Source of the DNA: Populus alba
Taxonomy: Eukaryota; Streptophyta; Magnoliopsida; Malpighiales; Salicaceae
NCBI RefSeq assembly: GCF_005239225.2
Contig: NC_133288.1
Coordinates: 19,908,169-19,972,168, forward strand
Direction: 5' to 3'
DNA: 64,000 bases
In this document: piece by piece, positions 1-21,634 of the stretch
Layout of the letters: each line of letters starts with the position of its first letter
Position numbering within the stretch: the stretch's first letter is position 1
Made by a program: the position numbers and the translations under genes
Notes under the pieces: model-generated
Databases searched by the model: none
What the model saw: only the letters and a program-made list of their open reading frames with translations
What the model was told of the DNA's origin: nothing

Positions 1-87
1 CTAAGCAAACCCCTGCGTTTTTTAACCCCTCTCTATTTCTTTCCAACCTTTTACCTACCATTAACAAAACCCAACTTCTTCCTCCAA

Positions 88-497
88 ATGGGGTGGCTTC
101 GGTCCTTCGTCTCCCCATTGAAGAAGTTCTGGGATCGTCTTCACTCCAGCCACAGAAAGCGTAATTCCCTGTGCCATATATACGATTATCTTTTCATTAA
201 TGTGTCGTTTACCATCTCCGCAGCTTGGTTCTGAGATTCCAAATCTTTCTCTCTTTGCTAGCTAACCTTTTGTTTCTGATTGCACAAACGTAGTCGCATT
301 GAAGGCTTTTACGTCTTCTACTTTATATATCGGGGGACCAAATCGCTGACGGCAGATTATTGACCTTTTTATTTACAGGTACAGGGATATACATTCTGTA
401 CAAGGATGTGAAGTCTTGCCCGTGTGAAGACGTGCATGTCCTATGGTCAATACTGGTCGAATCACATCCAGCCGCTGCTTCTTTGCAATCAAAATAA
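88..497 (+). CDS. Conserved 63-aa plant microprotein of unknown function, two exons
   Basis: Exons are 88-160 and 379-497. The intron starts GTAATT and ends TTTACAG, and the join gives 64 codons including stop TAA at 495-497. The protein starts MGWLRSFVSPLKKFWDRLHS, followed by a basic RKR stretch, then GIYILYKDVKSCPCEDVHVL and WSILVESHP. I recognise this pattern (a tryptophan-rich amphipathic start, then IYILY-DVKSC and VLWSILVES) as a small protein conserved among dicots with no assigned function. There is no signal peptide or clear membrane segment. A second AG at 384 could be used as acceptor and would drop the conserved glycine, so the first is preferred. The ATG is the first in a pyrimidine-rich leader. 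Assembly is firm; function is unknown. Confidence 0.8.
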
Positions 498-1484
498 TTA
501 CGAAGACTTTTCTTTTCTGTAGAGTGTAGAAGGATGTTTGCTGCAATATGAATCCAACTAGCTCAGTCTGGCTAGATGCGATGCTCAGGAATGTGAATTA
601 AGTACAAGAAGATGGACCTGCCGGCTGCCGCTTCTCACGGTGGATATACAGGCCGAGGCAGTATTTATAGCTGTTCTGCTACCAGCATACGAAGTCCTCT
701 GGTTTGCCGATATATATGTTGTATATAGTTTGATCATAATGTGCTTTGTGTACATACTTATGCACTACATTATGCTCATATATTCTATGTTTTTCCTTCT
801 TGTATAAAGCACACCAGTTTCGTTTTCCCGCTCTATATCCAGAATACAATCAAAGGAAACCACCTCTCTGGTTTTCCCAGAAATCATGGCTGGGTATCTC
901 TGAATCATCTATCTTGTAAGAAAAGAAGGAAAAGGAATTGGGCATCTATGATATACTTTCTCTTTTTTAAACTAGTCTAATCCATGCTTCCTTTCGGATC
1001 AACCCCTTTAACCACCGGAGCTTTTTGCTTGCTGCTGTCAGCATCGCAGCGGAGCAGGCCACACGTTCTTTTATACAAGATTTAAAACAATCTGCTTTCA
1101 TGTCCAGATCGTGTATTATATGTATAATTTAGTATTCTATGTAACTACCAGCTTAGAATTCAACTAACCTCCAATTATAAATAATTTAGAGTTGGCCATC
1201 AAAATTGAGCCTTCGACTAGTGGATTTTAAGATTTTCAATTATTTGAATGAGTGCGTGGATCAATGCTCATCCGGCGAAAGGAGGGTAAATATTATGTTT
1301 TAAAGTATTTTTTATTTAAAAATATATTAAAATATTTTATTTATTTTTTATATTTTATTTTTAATATTAAGACATTAAAATTTTAAACAAATACTGAAAA
1401 AACACTATTTAAAGAGAAGGTGCATAGAAGGCCTATGGGAGCCTATCCAGTACTTAATTCTTTATTTTTTATTTGTTTCATTTA
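498..1484. other. 3' UTR of the microprotein gene, then AT-rich spacer
   Basis: About 500-1150 has mixed base composition and no convincing ORF, consistent with a long 3' UTR. From about 1275 the sequence becomes almost pure A/T and holds one copy of the dispersed foldback repeat (about 1285-1410). Confidence 0.5.
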
Positions 1485-2614
1485 GGGTGTGTTTGGTATT
1501 GCGGTTGCTGTTGTGGTTGTGGTTTTAAAAAAGTAGTTTTATAAAAAGTATTTTAGTTGAGGTTGGGTTGAAAAAATAGGTGTTTGGTTAAAACTGTGGT
1601 TTGAAATTGAGGTTGAACAAAAAGTAGTTTAATGTGTTTGGTTAAAAAAATGCTTTTCAAATTGAGTTATAAAATAATTAATATATATATATACTAATAT
1701 TAATGATTTTAATTTAAATATTGTAGATTTAACTACTGTTATTATATCATGAAATAAATAATATTAATATCAAATATTTTTTATTATTTCATTAAACTAT
1801 ATGTAATGTCATTACATACGAAATTTATCAAATAAGGACTATATTTTTCATGGTTTCTTAAGCGCGCAACAACAAAAACTGATTTTTTAATTTATATAGT
1901 GTTATTAAATAATAAAAATTGTGATATATTTATTATTGGAATTGCGATCAAATTCCATAAATACTATGTCATCATGCGATATATTTCTAATTTATGTAGT
2001 GTTATTAAATAATATTAAATACTAGTTTTTCGAGTAAAACATATTTTTTTAAAAAAAATTACAATTTCATTACGTACAAAAGTTATGCGACAACTACAGT
2101 TTCCATGATTTTTTGAGCGTGCAATAAAATTAGGTAAAATATTATCATAAATAAAATTGAGATTATAGTACGAATAAATTTAATTCATTTTAAACTAATT
2201 TTTTTAAAAAAACAAAAAAAATATATTGTTTACGATTAACTGAACTGGTTTTTTGGAGGAAAAAATAAACTTTGCTCACTGATTTTTTAAAAATAAATAA
2301 ATAAATAAATTTTTTATACTGATTTAAAAAAAAAAAAAATGGTGACAGTGGAGCCATGCTCCACTGTTAGAAGAAAACGTCTTCTAACAGGGAGCCATGC
2401 TCCACTGTTCAGAAGAAAATGGATGAACAGTATGCTCTACTGTTCATCCATTTTTCCATTTCAAGAAGCAGCCGAGAGCTGCTTCTTGAGACCTGTGGTT
2501 GCACCACAGTTAATGGTGGGGTCCACTATTAAAAAACTGTGGTGCAAAGGTTACCAAACAGAAAAAATTGTGGCTGCGGGTGAACCTCACCCGCAGCCAC
2601 AATACCAAACACCC
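1485..2614. mobile_element. 1.1-kb non-autonomous DNA transposon, hAT-like terminal inverted repeats
   Basis: The left end (from 1485) reads GGGTGTGTTTGGTATTGCGG. The reverse complement of the right end (to 2614) reads GGGTGTTTGGTATTGTGGCT. These are imperfect terminal inverted repeats with a 2-bp indel. The interior has no transposase; it is AT-rich apart from a GC-richer chain of hairpins at 2345-2603. A target duplication is not clear: 8-bp flanks at either edge match only partly. The terminal motif is shared with the short foldback repeats scattered through the window, so this looks like a long relative of that family. The hAT assignment is an inference from the ends. Confidence 0.65.
2345..2603. 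repeat. Chain of consecutive perfect hairpins at the right end of the transposon
   Basis: Uninterrupted inverted repeats follow one another: 2345-2354/2358-2367 (10 bp, loop 3); 2364-2374/2380-2390 (11 bp, loop 5); 2416-2432/2438-2454 (17 bp, loop 5); 2461-2472/2478-2489 (12 bp, loop 5); 2499-2511/2535-2547 (13 bp); and 2567-2583/2587-2603 (17 bp, loop 3). The pairing was checked base by base. Confidence 0.9.
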
Positions 2615-2744
2615 ACTTAAATTCAAACTTGCGGTAGCAATTATCATGTGGCTAACTGATGCTTCTGTAGAATAGGTGCGGTAGCAATTATAGTTTATCT
2701 AATGAGTTTTATATTGTACAAAATTGAATTGTTTTTTCATAATT

Positions 2745-2912
2745 TTTTTTTGTTTGTTTTTGTATTTTGAAAGTGCTTTTAAAAAAAATTAATTTTTTTT
2801 ACTTTAAATTAATTTTTTTTTATTTTTTTAAATTATTTTGATATAAGAATGTTAAATTAATTTTAAAAAATTAAAAAATATTATTTTAATATAAAAATAT
2901 TTTAAAAAATCT
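2745..2912 (-). repeat. Dispersed AT-rich foldback repeat (MITE-like)
   Basis: It has the family core in reverse orientation: AAATTATTTTGATAT, then poly-purine/pyrimidine arms ending TATTTTAATATAAAAATA. Confidence 0.55.
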
Positions 2913-3540
2913 CTAAATTCCAACGTAACTGTGGTGGCGAGCCTAGAACTACAAACCCTAACTTAGGGGGTTCATGTTTGATGGGCTTGAGAGTTATGGG
3001 ACCCATGGTCATAAGCTTGATAACGAAAGTGATAAGAGACCATCACGGCTTGTAGCCAAGGGTCTTTTTATGACGAGCTCGAAAGGAGGCTACTTGTCCA
3101 AATTCAAGGGACTCGGCTCGCCTTCTTGGAATTTAACTAAGCCCGATAAGTTGGGCTTAGGATTTATATGCTCGGGTCCAGCACACCATATTTTTCTTTT
3201 TCTTCCCAAGTTGCTTGGTTCCAAGCAACTTAAATATTTTTCTGTCCTTCGTTTTTTTTTTCTTTTCAGTTTTGGATTTTTTACTAATTTAAATATATTT
3301 TTTACTAGCAACCTAGAGAATATATCTCCTGGCCAACCCTAGCAACCTTTCTTGCACTGGACATCCAACTCTAACACGCGTCGGACGAGAATGATCACCC
3401 TGGCAATATGAAGCCAATTCTATCAGAAACACCCTGACTAGCCACCGTATGGTTCTTCACGTGTCATAAGTATTCAATGGGTGTTAATTATCCATGCATC
3501 GGTTCGTGGTTTCCATGTTCTTGACAACTTCCTTTATCTT
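2913..3540. other. Unclassified spacer of mixed composition
   Basis: Open frames of 122 codons (+) and 73 codons (-) overlap here, but neither resembles a known protein and both run through T-rich low complexity. Fragments such as GGGACCCATGG look like relics of a repeat. No gene is supported. Confidence 0.4.
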
Positions 3541-5600
3541 TTTTTTTTTTTTTTTTAATTTATTTAGCCTTTAAACTCAGAACGTTGTAGAAAAAACTAA
3601 AGATAGCTCTCGACCAAGTCATTACTTCTACATCATAAAAAAAAAAAAAAAAACCTATATTTTACTAATTTCACGCCCATATGCACCTCACTTCCTTCAC
3701 CAGAAGTTGATTGAAATATATTAAAGCCTACAAGAATGACGACATACCTTTAAAGCATGGCCAGTACTCTTGCGTAAAATTTATTTACCAACACCAGAGT
3801 TCACATCTAACAGTACTATCTTTTTCCTGTTAGAAATCTTCTTGCAAATGGCACATTGAGACCTCGTGATATAATAATTTTTGAGACCAAGTCACTTTGA
3901 TTGGGAAAGCTGGCCCTCCTTCAATATCCAAATTGAAGAACTCTTGTCTAACCCAAAAAAGAATAAGACTAGCAAAGCTAGAATTCCCTGAGAAACTAGA
4001 GGAAAAGCAGTAACAACAAGATGCAAATCTTACACTTCTTGTTTCTCCATTAGTAAAAATATTAGCCAACCAGTTTACAAGCTCTAGTTCCCGTTTTTAA
4101 CATCCATTTTAATTTCAATTCTTTGTTTACATAGTAAAGAAAAAAAAAAGCATTGAAATTTAAATAGCGAATTAGCCCTCGATTTCCACTTTCAGAGCTT
4201 CAACTTTGATAAAAACTACTACTCTTTTTTAAAATATCACACGCAGAACTTCGAATCACTTCACTTTCCTTTCCTTCCTCTAGTGGTTTCTTGAGAACCA
4301 AACAAATTCTTTCAATTTCATGCAAGAAGATTAACAGATTGATAAACCTAAAAAGAAATTAAGCGAAGAAAAAAAACAAGAAGGGGTGATTAATTACCTC
4401 CAACGTCAAGAGGTCGACGTACCAATTAAGACCAACATCCAACCACCGCCGAAGCTTTCATAACAAACCCTTTGCCTCTTCATCACTGTTATCGCGCAGT
4501 TGTTATAATACTTCATCTCTTTTTTCTGTCTGCTTTGATGTCTTCAGTTTTTGCAAGGTTTAAAGCAGCTGGGGGTTTCTCTTTCCTTCTCTCTGCGAGC
4601 AAACCCCGTGCCAAGCCTTCTCTCGCGCCACCAGCCTGGCGGCTAATTGAGAAATGTTGCAGTACTCGCTGTATATAGCGAGTACTTTTCATTTTGCTAG
4701 AATAGTTAGCTAGCTGAAGAACAACAATAGTGTGCTTTTTAATCACTTCCATCAACTATTATAGCTAAGGACTTGGTTTAGCTTGAATGGTTGTGGATGC
4801 TCGAGCAACTGTATTATGTTAAGTCTTTTCATGAGTTAATATGAGGCCATAATTGTCTTTTAGCAGAACTTTAAACCTCCAGCAATACAAATGTGACCGT
4901 TGCTTGGTGGGCACAAATACGAGGGTTTATTTTATAATTACACTATTTTTTTTAATCTCGAGTCCTGACAAAATTTGTTTTCGTATTTTAAAATATTTTA
5001 AAAAAAAAATTAATCCTTTTATCCAATTTTTTATTTTTTTTAAAATATTAATATTAAAAATAAATTTAAAAAATATTATTTCAATTTATCTTGTATCGAT
5101 TCCTTTGCACAATAGATTTTTATAGCTTCCAAAATTAAAAGATTAAAATATATTTTTTTTATACGAGGATGAGAATTATAAAGTCTTTATTAATAATTGG
5201 AGCAGGATTTTAATGCAATCAAAAATTAATTTACGTACGTCCACAAAATTCTTGACCACGATATTTATTTTTATATATGAACATACTGGTTTAAACTATA
5301 ATTTACCTGTTTAAAATTTAATTTTAGTATTTTAAAGTCTGGACTAAAAATGTCCTGACTATTTATATTCAACAAAAGACTAAAAAATAATATTCTCAAA
5401 TTATTTTTCGATTGTCACCTCGCGATTTGCAACTTGGATAAGAAGCTACTATTGACCTTTATTTTTTAATTTTACATGACACATTTCAATTTTATTAAGT
5501 ATAGAATAGTATAGAATAAATTGCTATTTCCAAAACTAAGTGGCTGTGAAAATTAGATTAAACAACACATGCAACAAGCAATAATGGTGAAATAAAAATC
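3541..5600. other. Gene-free spacer with homopolymer tracts, a foldback copy and one short hairpin
   Basis: Poly-T occurs at about 3540-3556 and poly-A at about 3639-3653. A perfect 10-bp hairpin lies at 4661-4686. A foldback repeat copy lies at about 4975-5090. About 4380-4700 is less AT-rich, but its short frames resemble no protein known to me. Confidence 0.45.
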
Positions 5601-5603
5601 TTA

Positions 5604-5765
5604 GGGGTAATTTAAATAATCAGATTTTAAATTTGATTTTTAATAATAACGAGTTCGATTCCTTTTAATTTCACTGAAGTTTTATATAGTTGTTAATTTT
5701 AGAGTTCGTAAAATTAATCAAGATATGCACAAACTAGTCTAAACACTCGTATTAATAAAAAAAAA
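5604..5765 (+). mobile_element. Decayed tRNA-derived SINE-like copy
   Basis: It begins GGGGTAATTTAAATAATCAG, which fits a tRNA-type A-box region after C-to-T and G-to-A decay. A clear B-box, AGTTCGATTCC, lies at 5652-5662. The 3' part includes AAAATTAATCAAGATATGCA and ends ATTAATAAAAAAAA. The same 3' part recurs at about 28430-28558, 47375-47515, 47760-47892 and, inverted, 49555-49700. Confidence 0.6.
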
Positions 5766-7370
5766 TAATGGTGAAATAATGTCTTTTATGCCACTTAAAA
5801 ACATTAAATTAGACTTTAAGATCTTTCATGAACAGGGTTATTTTTAAAGGTCATGCAGATAAAAAAGAAGAAGTCCAAGGTTACCATAAAATCAGCCATA
5901 TTTTATTCATGAAAGATTTCATTTCTCTATAACCATTAGATAATATAAATGTTCAACAAATCACAATACATAATTACCAGTCCCTTGTTTAATTAATGAC
6001 AGATAGAACAGTAAATTCGATAATAAAATAAATAAGAAGGGTGCTCGTCAAATATAAAACCATATGTATTGGATATGATTTTATTAAATGAAAATAAAAA
6101 AAGGAACAAAAAGTAAGAAGAGAGATAAATATACATGGTTGATCTTCATTGATAGCACTGTTAGGATTTTTCTTTCTAGAAAGACGAAATTAGGAAAATA
6201 TCAGCATTCATGTAGAAGAGTTAAATATCTATTAAATCTTGAAAACATGATAAGAGAGGTAAAAACACTCTCATCTGCTAGAAAATCATCATAGGATTGT
6301 TAGAATTCTTTCTTTTTTAGAAAAATAAATCTAGAAAAATCTCAAGATTCAAGTAAAATGGAGGAAAAAGTAAGAAGAGAGATAAAAACATTTTAATATC
6401 TGTTTGATTTTTTTTCTCTATAGAAAGACAAAGCTGAAAAGAGTTACAGGTGTTTGATATTGTGGTATAAAATATTTTTAAAATAATTTTTATTTTAATA
6501 TATAATAAAATATTTTTTATATTAATACATTAAAAAAATTATTTTAATGATTTTTTTTAAATGAGGCACGCTGTTGCATTGTACTCAATAGTATAAATTT
6601 TAGATTAAGTTAATTTTTTTATGAGTGATAGATTTTATTTTTTCTCCACCACTTGTATTTATCTATTTTTTTTAGAGTAAATTTTAGACAATAACTAATA
6701 TAATATCAATGCTTACTCCTATTTACTATAAAGTGTTTGTTTAGGTATGTGATTCAATATGTTTTTATGAAATTTTAATTCTTTTTAAAATAAATTTTTT
6801 ATATATTTTTTTTTATTTTGATATGCTAATGTTAAAAATAAATTTTAAAATAAAAAAATTTTATTTTAATTTATTTTCAAACAAAATATAATTTTAAAAA
6901 TAATCAATCATACATTCTTAAACACCGTAAAATTTTATATTTTCCATGCATACAAAAAAGTCCTAGATCATCATAAATTAACATAGAGATTGATCATCAA
7001 ACTCTATCGATAAAAGATTTCATATCCTTATTAATTCTAGATAAATCCAGTCTAAATCTTCTAAATCTTAAGATATAAATGCTCGGGTGGATTTAAAAAA
7101 AAAAAAAATGCAAAGCAAGAGAGAAGTTGAGTAGACGAAGTTAATGTCGTCAAACCATTTATGAATGCGTCACCTTCAAAAATTGGTTGGAATTATTTCT
7201 TTTCAAGGGCGCATATGTTTGATGGAGGGAAAATGAAAACCATAGTCCATACAAAATGACTATCCTGCCCATGCCTTAATGTTTTATGGGACGGCGAAAC
7301 CATGCTCGATGTTATGTTAATTAACGTAAAACCCCCCAAAACTCAAAAGGACCCGATAATAAAATGGCCG
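5766..7370. other. AT-rich spacer upstream of the IDM1-like gene
   Basis: It contains foldback repeat copies at about 6450-6560 (left end resembling GGTGTTTGATATTGTGG) and 6745-6905. A short duplicated phrase occurs at about 6108-6130 and 6355-6390 (AAAAAGTAAGAAGAGAGATAA). No gene is seen. Confidence 0.45.
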
Positions 7371-7371
7371 A

Positions 7372-7789
7372 GTGACCGATCCTTCTCTCTTAAAACCCCC
7401 TGGCTTTCTCTTTTCTCTATCTAAACCCAATCCCGGCACAACAACCTCCGACTCGCGAAGTCCTTGCCTGGTCAGGTCCGTGCTCTCACACGACTCCGTG
7501 GCATCCTATAATCTTGTCTCGTTTACCGCATTATTAAGTTTTTTTTTTTTGTTCTCTCCCTCACCACTCTCTTTTTTTTTTTGGCAGATTATTCGTACAT
7601 ATTTTAATTTATTTTCTTGAATGTCAGGTTTTGATCAAAGGTTTTTTTAAAAATCTTTCGTAGATCCAGCTCGCGGTTCTTTGAGCATCGAATTACTTTA
7701 ATAGCTGAGTAAGATCAATGGAGGTTATTTACTTGTGAGTTTTATTGAGGAAAAAAGGTGAATTTTTAGGGATCTTTTTTTGACAGAGG
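7372..7789 (+). promoter_or_regulatory. Probable 5' UTR of the IDM1-like gene
   Basis: A pyrimidine-rich stretch (TTCTCTCTTAAAACCCCC and later T/C runs) precedes the first in-frame ATG. No TATA box is obvious. An intron within the leader is possible but not resolved. Confidence 0.4.
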
Positions 7790-16031
<8,242 letters not shown>

Positions 16032-16700
16032 TACCGATTGGCATACTCTTTTTGGCGATAGAAAGATGGCATTTTGTGGATGGCAGCCATGGATAAATGT
16101 GATGGAGTTTTCTTGCAGAACTTGGATGTTCTCTTCACAGACCGTGTTATGCGATTTTGTCATTGATTAGGATGCCGATATAGCATTCGGATGCCTCATT
16201 TTGATGGTGATGATTGATGACAGCTTTGGCAGGTGTTCACAGACAAGGGTTGTCGTCTTAATCATATGCCCATCTAACATTATAGAGGACATCTTTTTGT
16301 ACAGTTAGAGCAGTCCAAGTCTTCAGTACTTTCCAAGTCACATGTTAGATTGTATATGCAATTGAGGGTTGTGCATCTTGACCTCTCCTATGCCTAACGT
16401 AAATGAAAAAAAATCCATTGCTGAAGCTTATGAAAGAGCCTTGCTTGCTGTGATTCATGCTTAACACCCCTCCCCCACTGCGCTCTGTTGTTTTCAGGTG
16501 TTGATAAAATGGCCATGCTTAATACGCAGTCACCTGCTTGCCTTTTTCCCTGTCGAGAATGGAATTGGTTTTTCGTGGTTAAAAATAAGAGAGAGAAGAG
16601 ATTTCCCCAAATATGTAAAATTATTGAATTCTATGTGAAAAGTGTCATCAGAGAAGGCATTTTTCTTCTTTAACTAAGGCAAGTTGCATCTACACGTTAA
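16032..16700 (+). other. 3' UTR of the IDM1-like gene and flanking sequence
   Basis: Mixed-composition sequence without ORFs continues for several hundred bases after the stop. This is consistent with a 3' UTR; no precise polyadenylation site can be fixed. Confidence 0.4.
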
Positions 16701-18700
16701 CATTATTTTATAAATTTATTACTATTCCCAATGTATTTTTCTTAGATAAATCACAGCTAAACTTTTGAGAAATTTGATTAGTAAGTTATTATTATCATCA
16801 AACTTTTTGAAATAACATAAATAAACTAAATATGTTTTTTATTATTTCAAAGATTGACTTGTTATTGTGAAAATAATAATTAACAAAACTCTACGAGTTG
16901 TGATGAAATCACTACTTCTATTCATTGCTACAATAAATATATATATATATATAGGGTGTCTTGATACAACAAATTTCGATTGCTTATCAGTAATAAAGAA
17001 TTGTTAGGGGTATATGCATTTTAACTTATTAGAATAATAAAATGACTGTTTTTATCTTTTATTTTTTAAAACACAGTAAAAGGATATTTTTGCCATTCGA
17101 ATCATAAACAAATATGGCATGAGTATAGGGGTTCTCTTGGTTATTTTCATATTAATGCAGGGCATTTTAGTTTTTTAACACTTGATTATTGATTTCTTGA
17201 TTAAAAACGTTGCTAGAGCGTGGGAGGCGCCCGCATCTTTTTAACAGCAAGTGTAGTGCCTCCTCATGGCCATCCATGGCTTTTTTCATGTTGTTGGAAG
17301 TGTTGTTACATCTTTTTTCTTTTAATGCAATGTGTACTGACAAAGAATGAATGATTAGCTGTAAGTGGTCATTTTATTTTATTTTATTTTTCTCTCTCCT
17401 TCTAAAAAGTACATCTATGATATTGCAATTTTCATTGTTATTCTCTCCTCCCCTAAAAAATAAATAAATGTGTCCTCTTTGTTTTTTATATTTCAATTTT
17501 CATTTTTATTATTTTTATTTTTAATTTTTATTCTTAGTCTTTTTATTAAAAAAAATTCATTTATTTTCAATTTAGTTATTTGATTACAATTTGTCATGTA
17601 TTATGTTTTTCATTTTGTTCCTTATTCTTTTGATTTTTAATGTTTTTTCTTGGTTTTTTTTTATTAAAGTCTCATTAATTTTCAATTTCATTCAATCAAA
17701 GTTTATGATATATTTTTTTTCAATTTTTTTATTCTTCCCCTTTTGCTAAAATTGTTTTTCTTTTTAATTTAACTCTCCAATAAAAAATTCTATATTACCC
17801 TCAAATTTAATTTTTATTTCGATTTCCACCCTCGTTCTTTTAATTATAAATTTTTGTTTTAGATTCTTTTGTGTTACTGGTTTTTTTTCCTAGTTTCATC
17901 CTTTAGCATTTGATTTGGTAAGGATTGGACTTTGATTTTTTCATTTGCAATGCTTCTAATCTATGACTCGATTCATAAATTTAAAAATTTAATATAGACT
18001 AACGTCATCTTGTTTTTGCTTATTTTATTTTTTGATTTTATCGTTTGATATTTTTTTAAAAAGATTGGCTTCTTGATTTTTTATAATTTTTTTTATTATG
18101 TTATCTTGGTCTTATGACTAGAGTTACAGGTTTTGTAAGTTAATCCAGGTTAGCTGACATCTAATTATCCAAGTTACATGTTTATCATGCTAACTCAAGT
18201 TAATTTAGACAGTTTTTTTTTTAATCTATTTTATACCATTTGCATGCTCCAATGTTTTTTTCTAACTTGTCATGATTTTTTTTGATAAATTTATTTTTTA
18301 TTTATTATCATTGTTTTTTTTATTGTGTAATTAAAATAGAATCAATTTATTAAACCTGATCGAGCTTGTATTTTTTTTTCTTATTTCTTTTAAACATGAT
18401 TGAATAAAAAGTTAATTTTAATAAATAAATTCAGTAAATATAATTGGATAAATATTTCATGATGCGAGATCAAATAACTTGATCTATATATTTATCTTTT
18501 GATTTTTCAGTTTTATTTTAAGTTATCATTAGTGATTTTATTTATTTATTTACACGGATAATTATCTATTTATTTAATTAAATATTTATATAAAACTTCT
18601 TAATTTACACTTAATTTTTTTCTATGTAAAAAAAGCATAAATAAAATCTGCATATCTAAATATTTTTTATATAAAAAATATATAACACACAGGGAATCGC
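16701..18700. repeat. AT-rich spacer with a reiterated poplar-type repeat
   Basis: From about 17450 to 18500 the sequence repeats variants of CATCCTTTAGCATTTGAT and ATGACTAGAGTTACAGGTTT, interspersed with poly-T. The same motif set recurs at 25690-26560 and, inverted, at 39200-40600. A short TA run lies at about 16938. No gene is seen. Confidence 0.55.
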
Positions 18701-18842
18701 AGGTGAAATGGCTAGTTTACAAGTAAATTATGTTTACATTTAATTGACAGTTAATTACAGAATGAATGGTTGATGAATAAACGAGGGGCAGATCAGTCCA
18801 TACACATTTTTCGCACGGCAAAATTCCTCTCTCGAAGCTAAC

Positions 18843-18961
18843 TATATATAACGGCACGCTGTCTCTGTATCTAGGGTTTTGGGACTTCTTCACTTGCCTT
18901 CTTCACACTCTTAAGAGCAGGCGCCGCTTAGCCAAAGACCAACCCTTGCTCCGAAACCCTA
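18843..18961 (+). promoter_or_regulatory. RPS18 core promoter and leader: TATA box and telo-boxes
   Basis: TATATATA lies at 18843-18850. A telo-box in reverse, TAGGGTTT, lies at 18872-18879 and a forward one, AAACCCTA, at 18954-18961, just before the ATG at 18972. A pyrimidine-rich stretch (CTTCTTCACTTGCCTTCTTC) is where transcription probably starts, as is usual in plant ribosomal protein genes. Confidence 0.7.
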
Positions 18962-18971
18962 GCCCAAAGCC

Positions 18972-20112
<1,141 letters not shown>

Positions 20113-21600
20113 TCTGGTTACACAGATTGTGTTCTCTTGCTACAATGCAGTATTTTTCGGGTTCTCAGTCATTTCTTTTTCAAGCAAAAAACTTTAGTAT
20201 AACTTAGATTGTTTGCTTGAGCTCTGTTTTGTTTTTGCTGGTTGGATATTTCTCTATGCGTTGTCTCTGAGAAGATCATATTTTTGCTTAAATATTTTTC
20301 CTTGAGATATCTTTTTGTATGTGTACTTATATTCTGGTTTCTGATTTTGGATGGAGTTATAGGCAAGAACAAGCAACATAAGTGTTTCCTACTGGGTTAC
20401 CAAACTAACATGTGTCTTCAATGAGATAGAAGCAGTTGCATGATTAGGGGAGAGTCTGTAATTGCCAAGAAAACGTATTTCTTAATCTTAATACCCGTTG
20501 GATGGTGCCAGTCTTGGGTGTTGTAGTTGGAAACATCTGCTATCCTACCTTCCCACACCGCTTTGATACAGTAACAATCACATATATAATAGTATGGCTG
20601 CAAGGGAATCAGATTTGTAAACCCTATATCTATACTAGGCTTGAAATAAATTTATCGGATGCAATGAACTTGGAGTGTATTTTTTATGAAGGAATTAAAA
20701 TATAATTTAACTGTGATGTAAGAGATGTTATCAAGGGTTAGTAGGTTGTGGTGAGCATGATAGTGACATAGAAGTGGACTTCCACCTGAAATTGAATTTT
20801 TGTAGAATCAGTATGATTTCCACATCGTAGAAGCCTTCCCAATTACACAGCATGCCACTATTTTACAAACAACCAAATGCTATGTCATAGCTTTTCTAGG
20901 GAAACTTGTCTCTCAGGAATAGGTGCTTTAGGATGTCAAAATTTATGGATGATATCTTGCAAATGGTGAAGGTTGTTAGACCTGTAGTTGGGTTTACTAT
21001 CGTCTTTATGTTGATACATTTTTCAATAATACATAGGCGAGACATTTCATGTCTTTTATAACTTTATTCCTTTCTATTTATAGAGAATATAGATCATAGA
21101 TATTTGTAACCAATCATTAATCAATTTGGGGAGTAAGAATAGTATTTGATTGCTACAAATATGGATTATTGAAAAGAGTAAGACATTTATTTAGATATTT
21201 TCCTTACAATGTCATATATCACTTAGCTTAGATCTGTATGAATAGATTAGGTACTGTATGAGCAGGCTTGGCAAAAACCTTGTATAGCTTCTTCCATTTC
21301 TTGAATATGACCAATAGTGGTTTCAATTTATACAGAAAGAATTTACACACTCAAACACTTTACAATTAGACAGTGTTCATAAATCTCATGATAGGTACCT
21401 AAAGATGATCTAGTTGCCATTGAAGCCGGAAAGGGCTCTCAAAATTGATTCTTTTCCAGCCATAAGCTCTCATTGCATCATCATAGGAATTATAGGTCGG
21501 TCTATAGTCTGTAATGTAAATAATTTGTGCCACGTCACATATTTGTTAATTGAATGATTTAAATAATATATTAAGCACTGTATGCTACAACATATAATTG
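20113..21600 (+). other. RPS18 3' UTR and spacer
   Basis: The first roughly 350 bases are T-rich, as expected of a 3' UTR. The rest is mixed-composition sequence without a supported ORF. Confidence 0.4.
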
Positions 21601-21634
21601 TTAACTAAGCAATTAAAATAATTTATTAACCCGT

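Noticed and set aside
2974..3342. 122-codon open frame (+) and its 73-codon antisense
   Set aside because: No recognisable protein and a T-rich low-complexity end.
4513..4755. 80-codon frame on the - strand with a basic C-terminus
   Set aside because: No family resemblance and no splice or promoter context; it overlaps a simple hairpin.
5652..5662. tRNA gene suggested by the B-box AGTTCGATTCC
   Set aside because: No acceptor stem or anticodon arm can be formed; a SINE-like element explains it.
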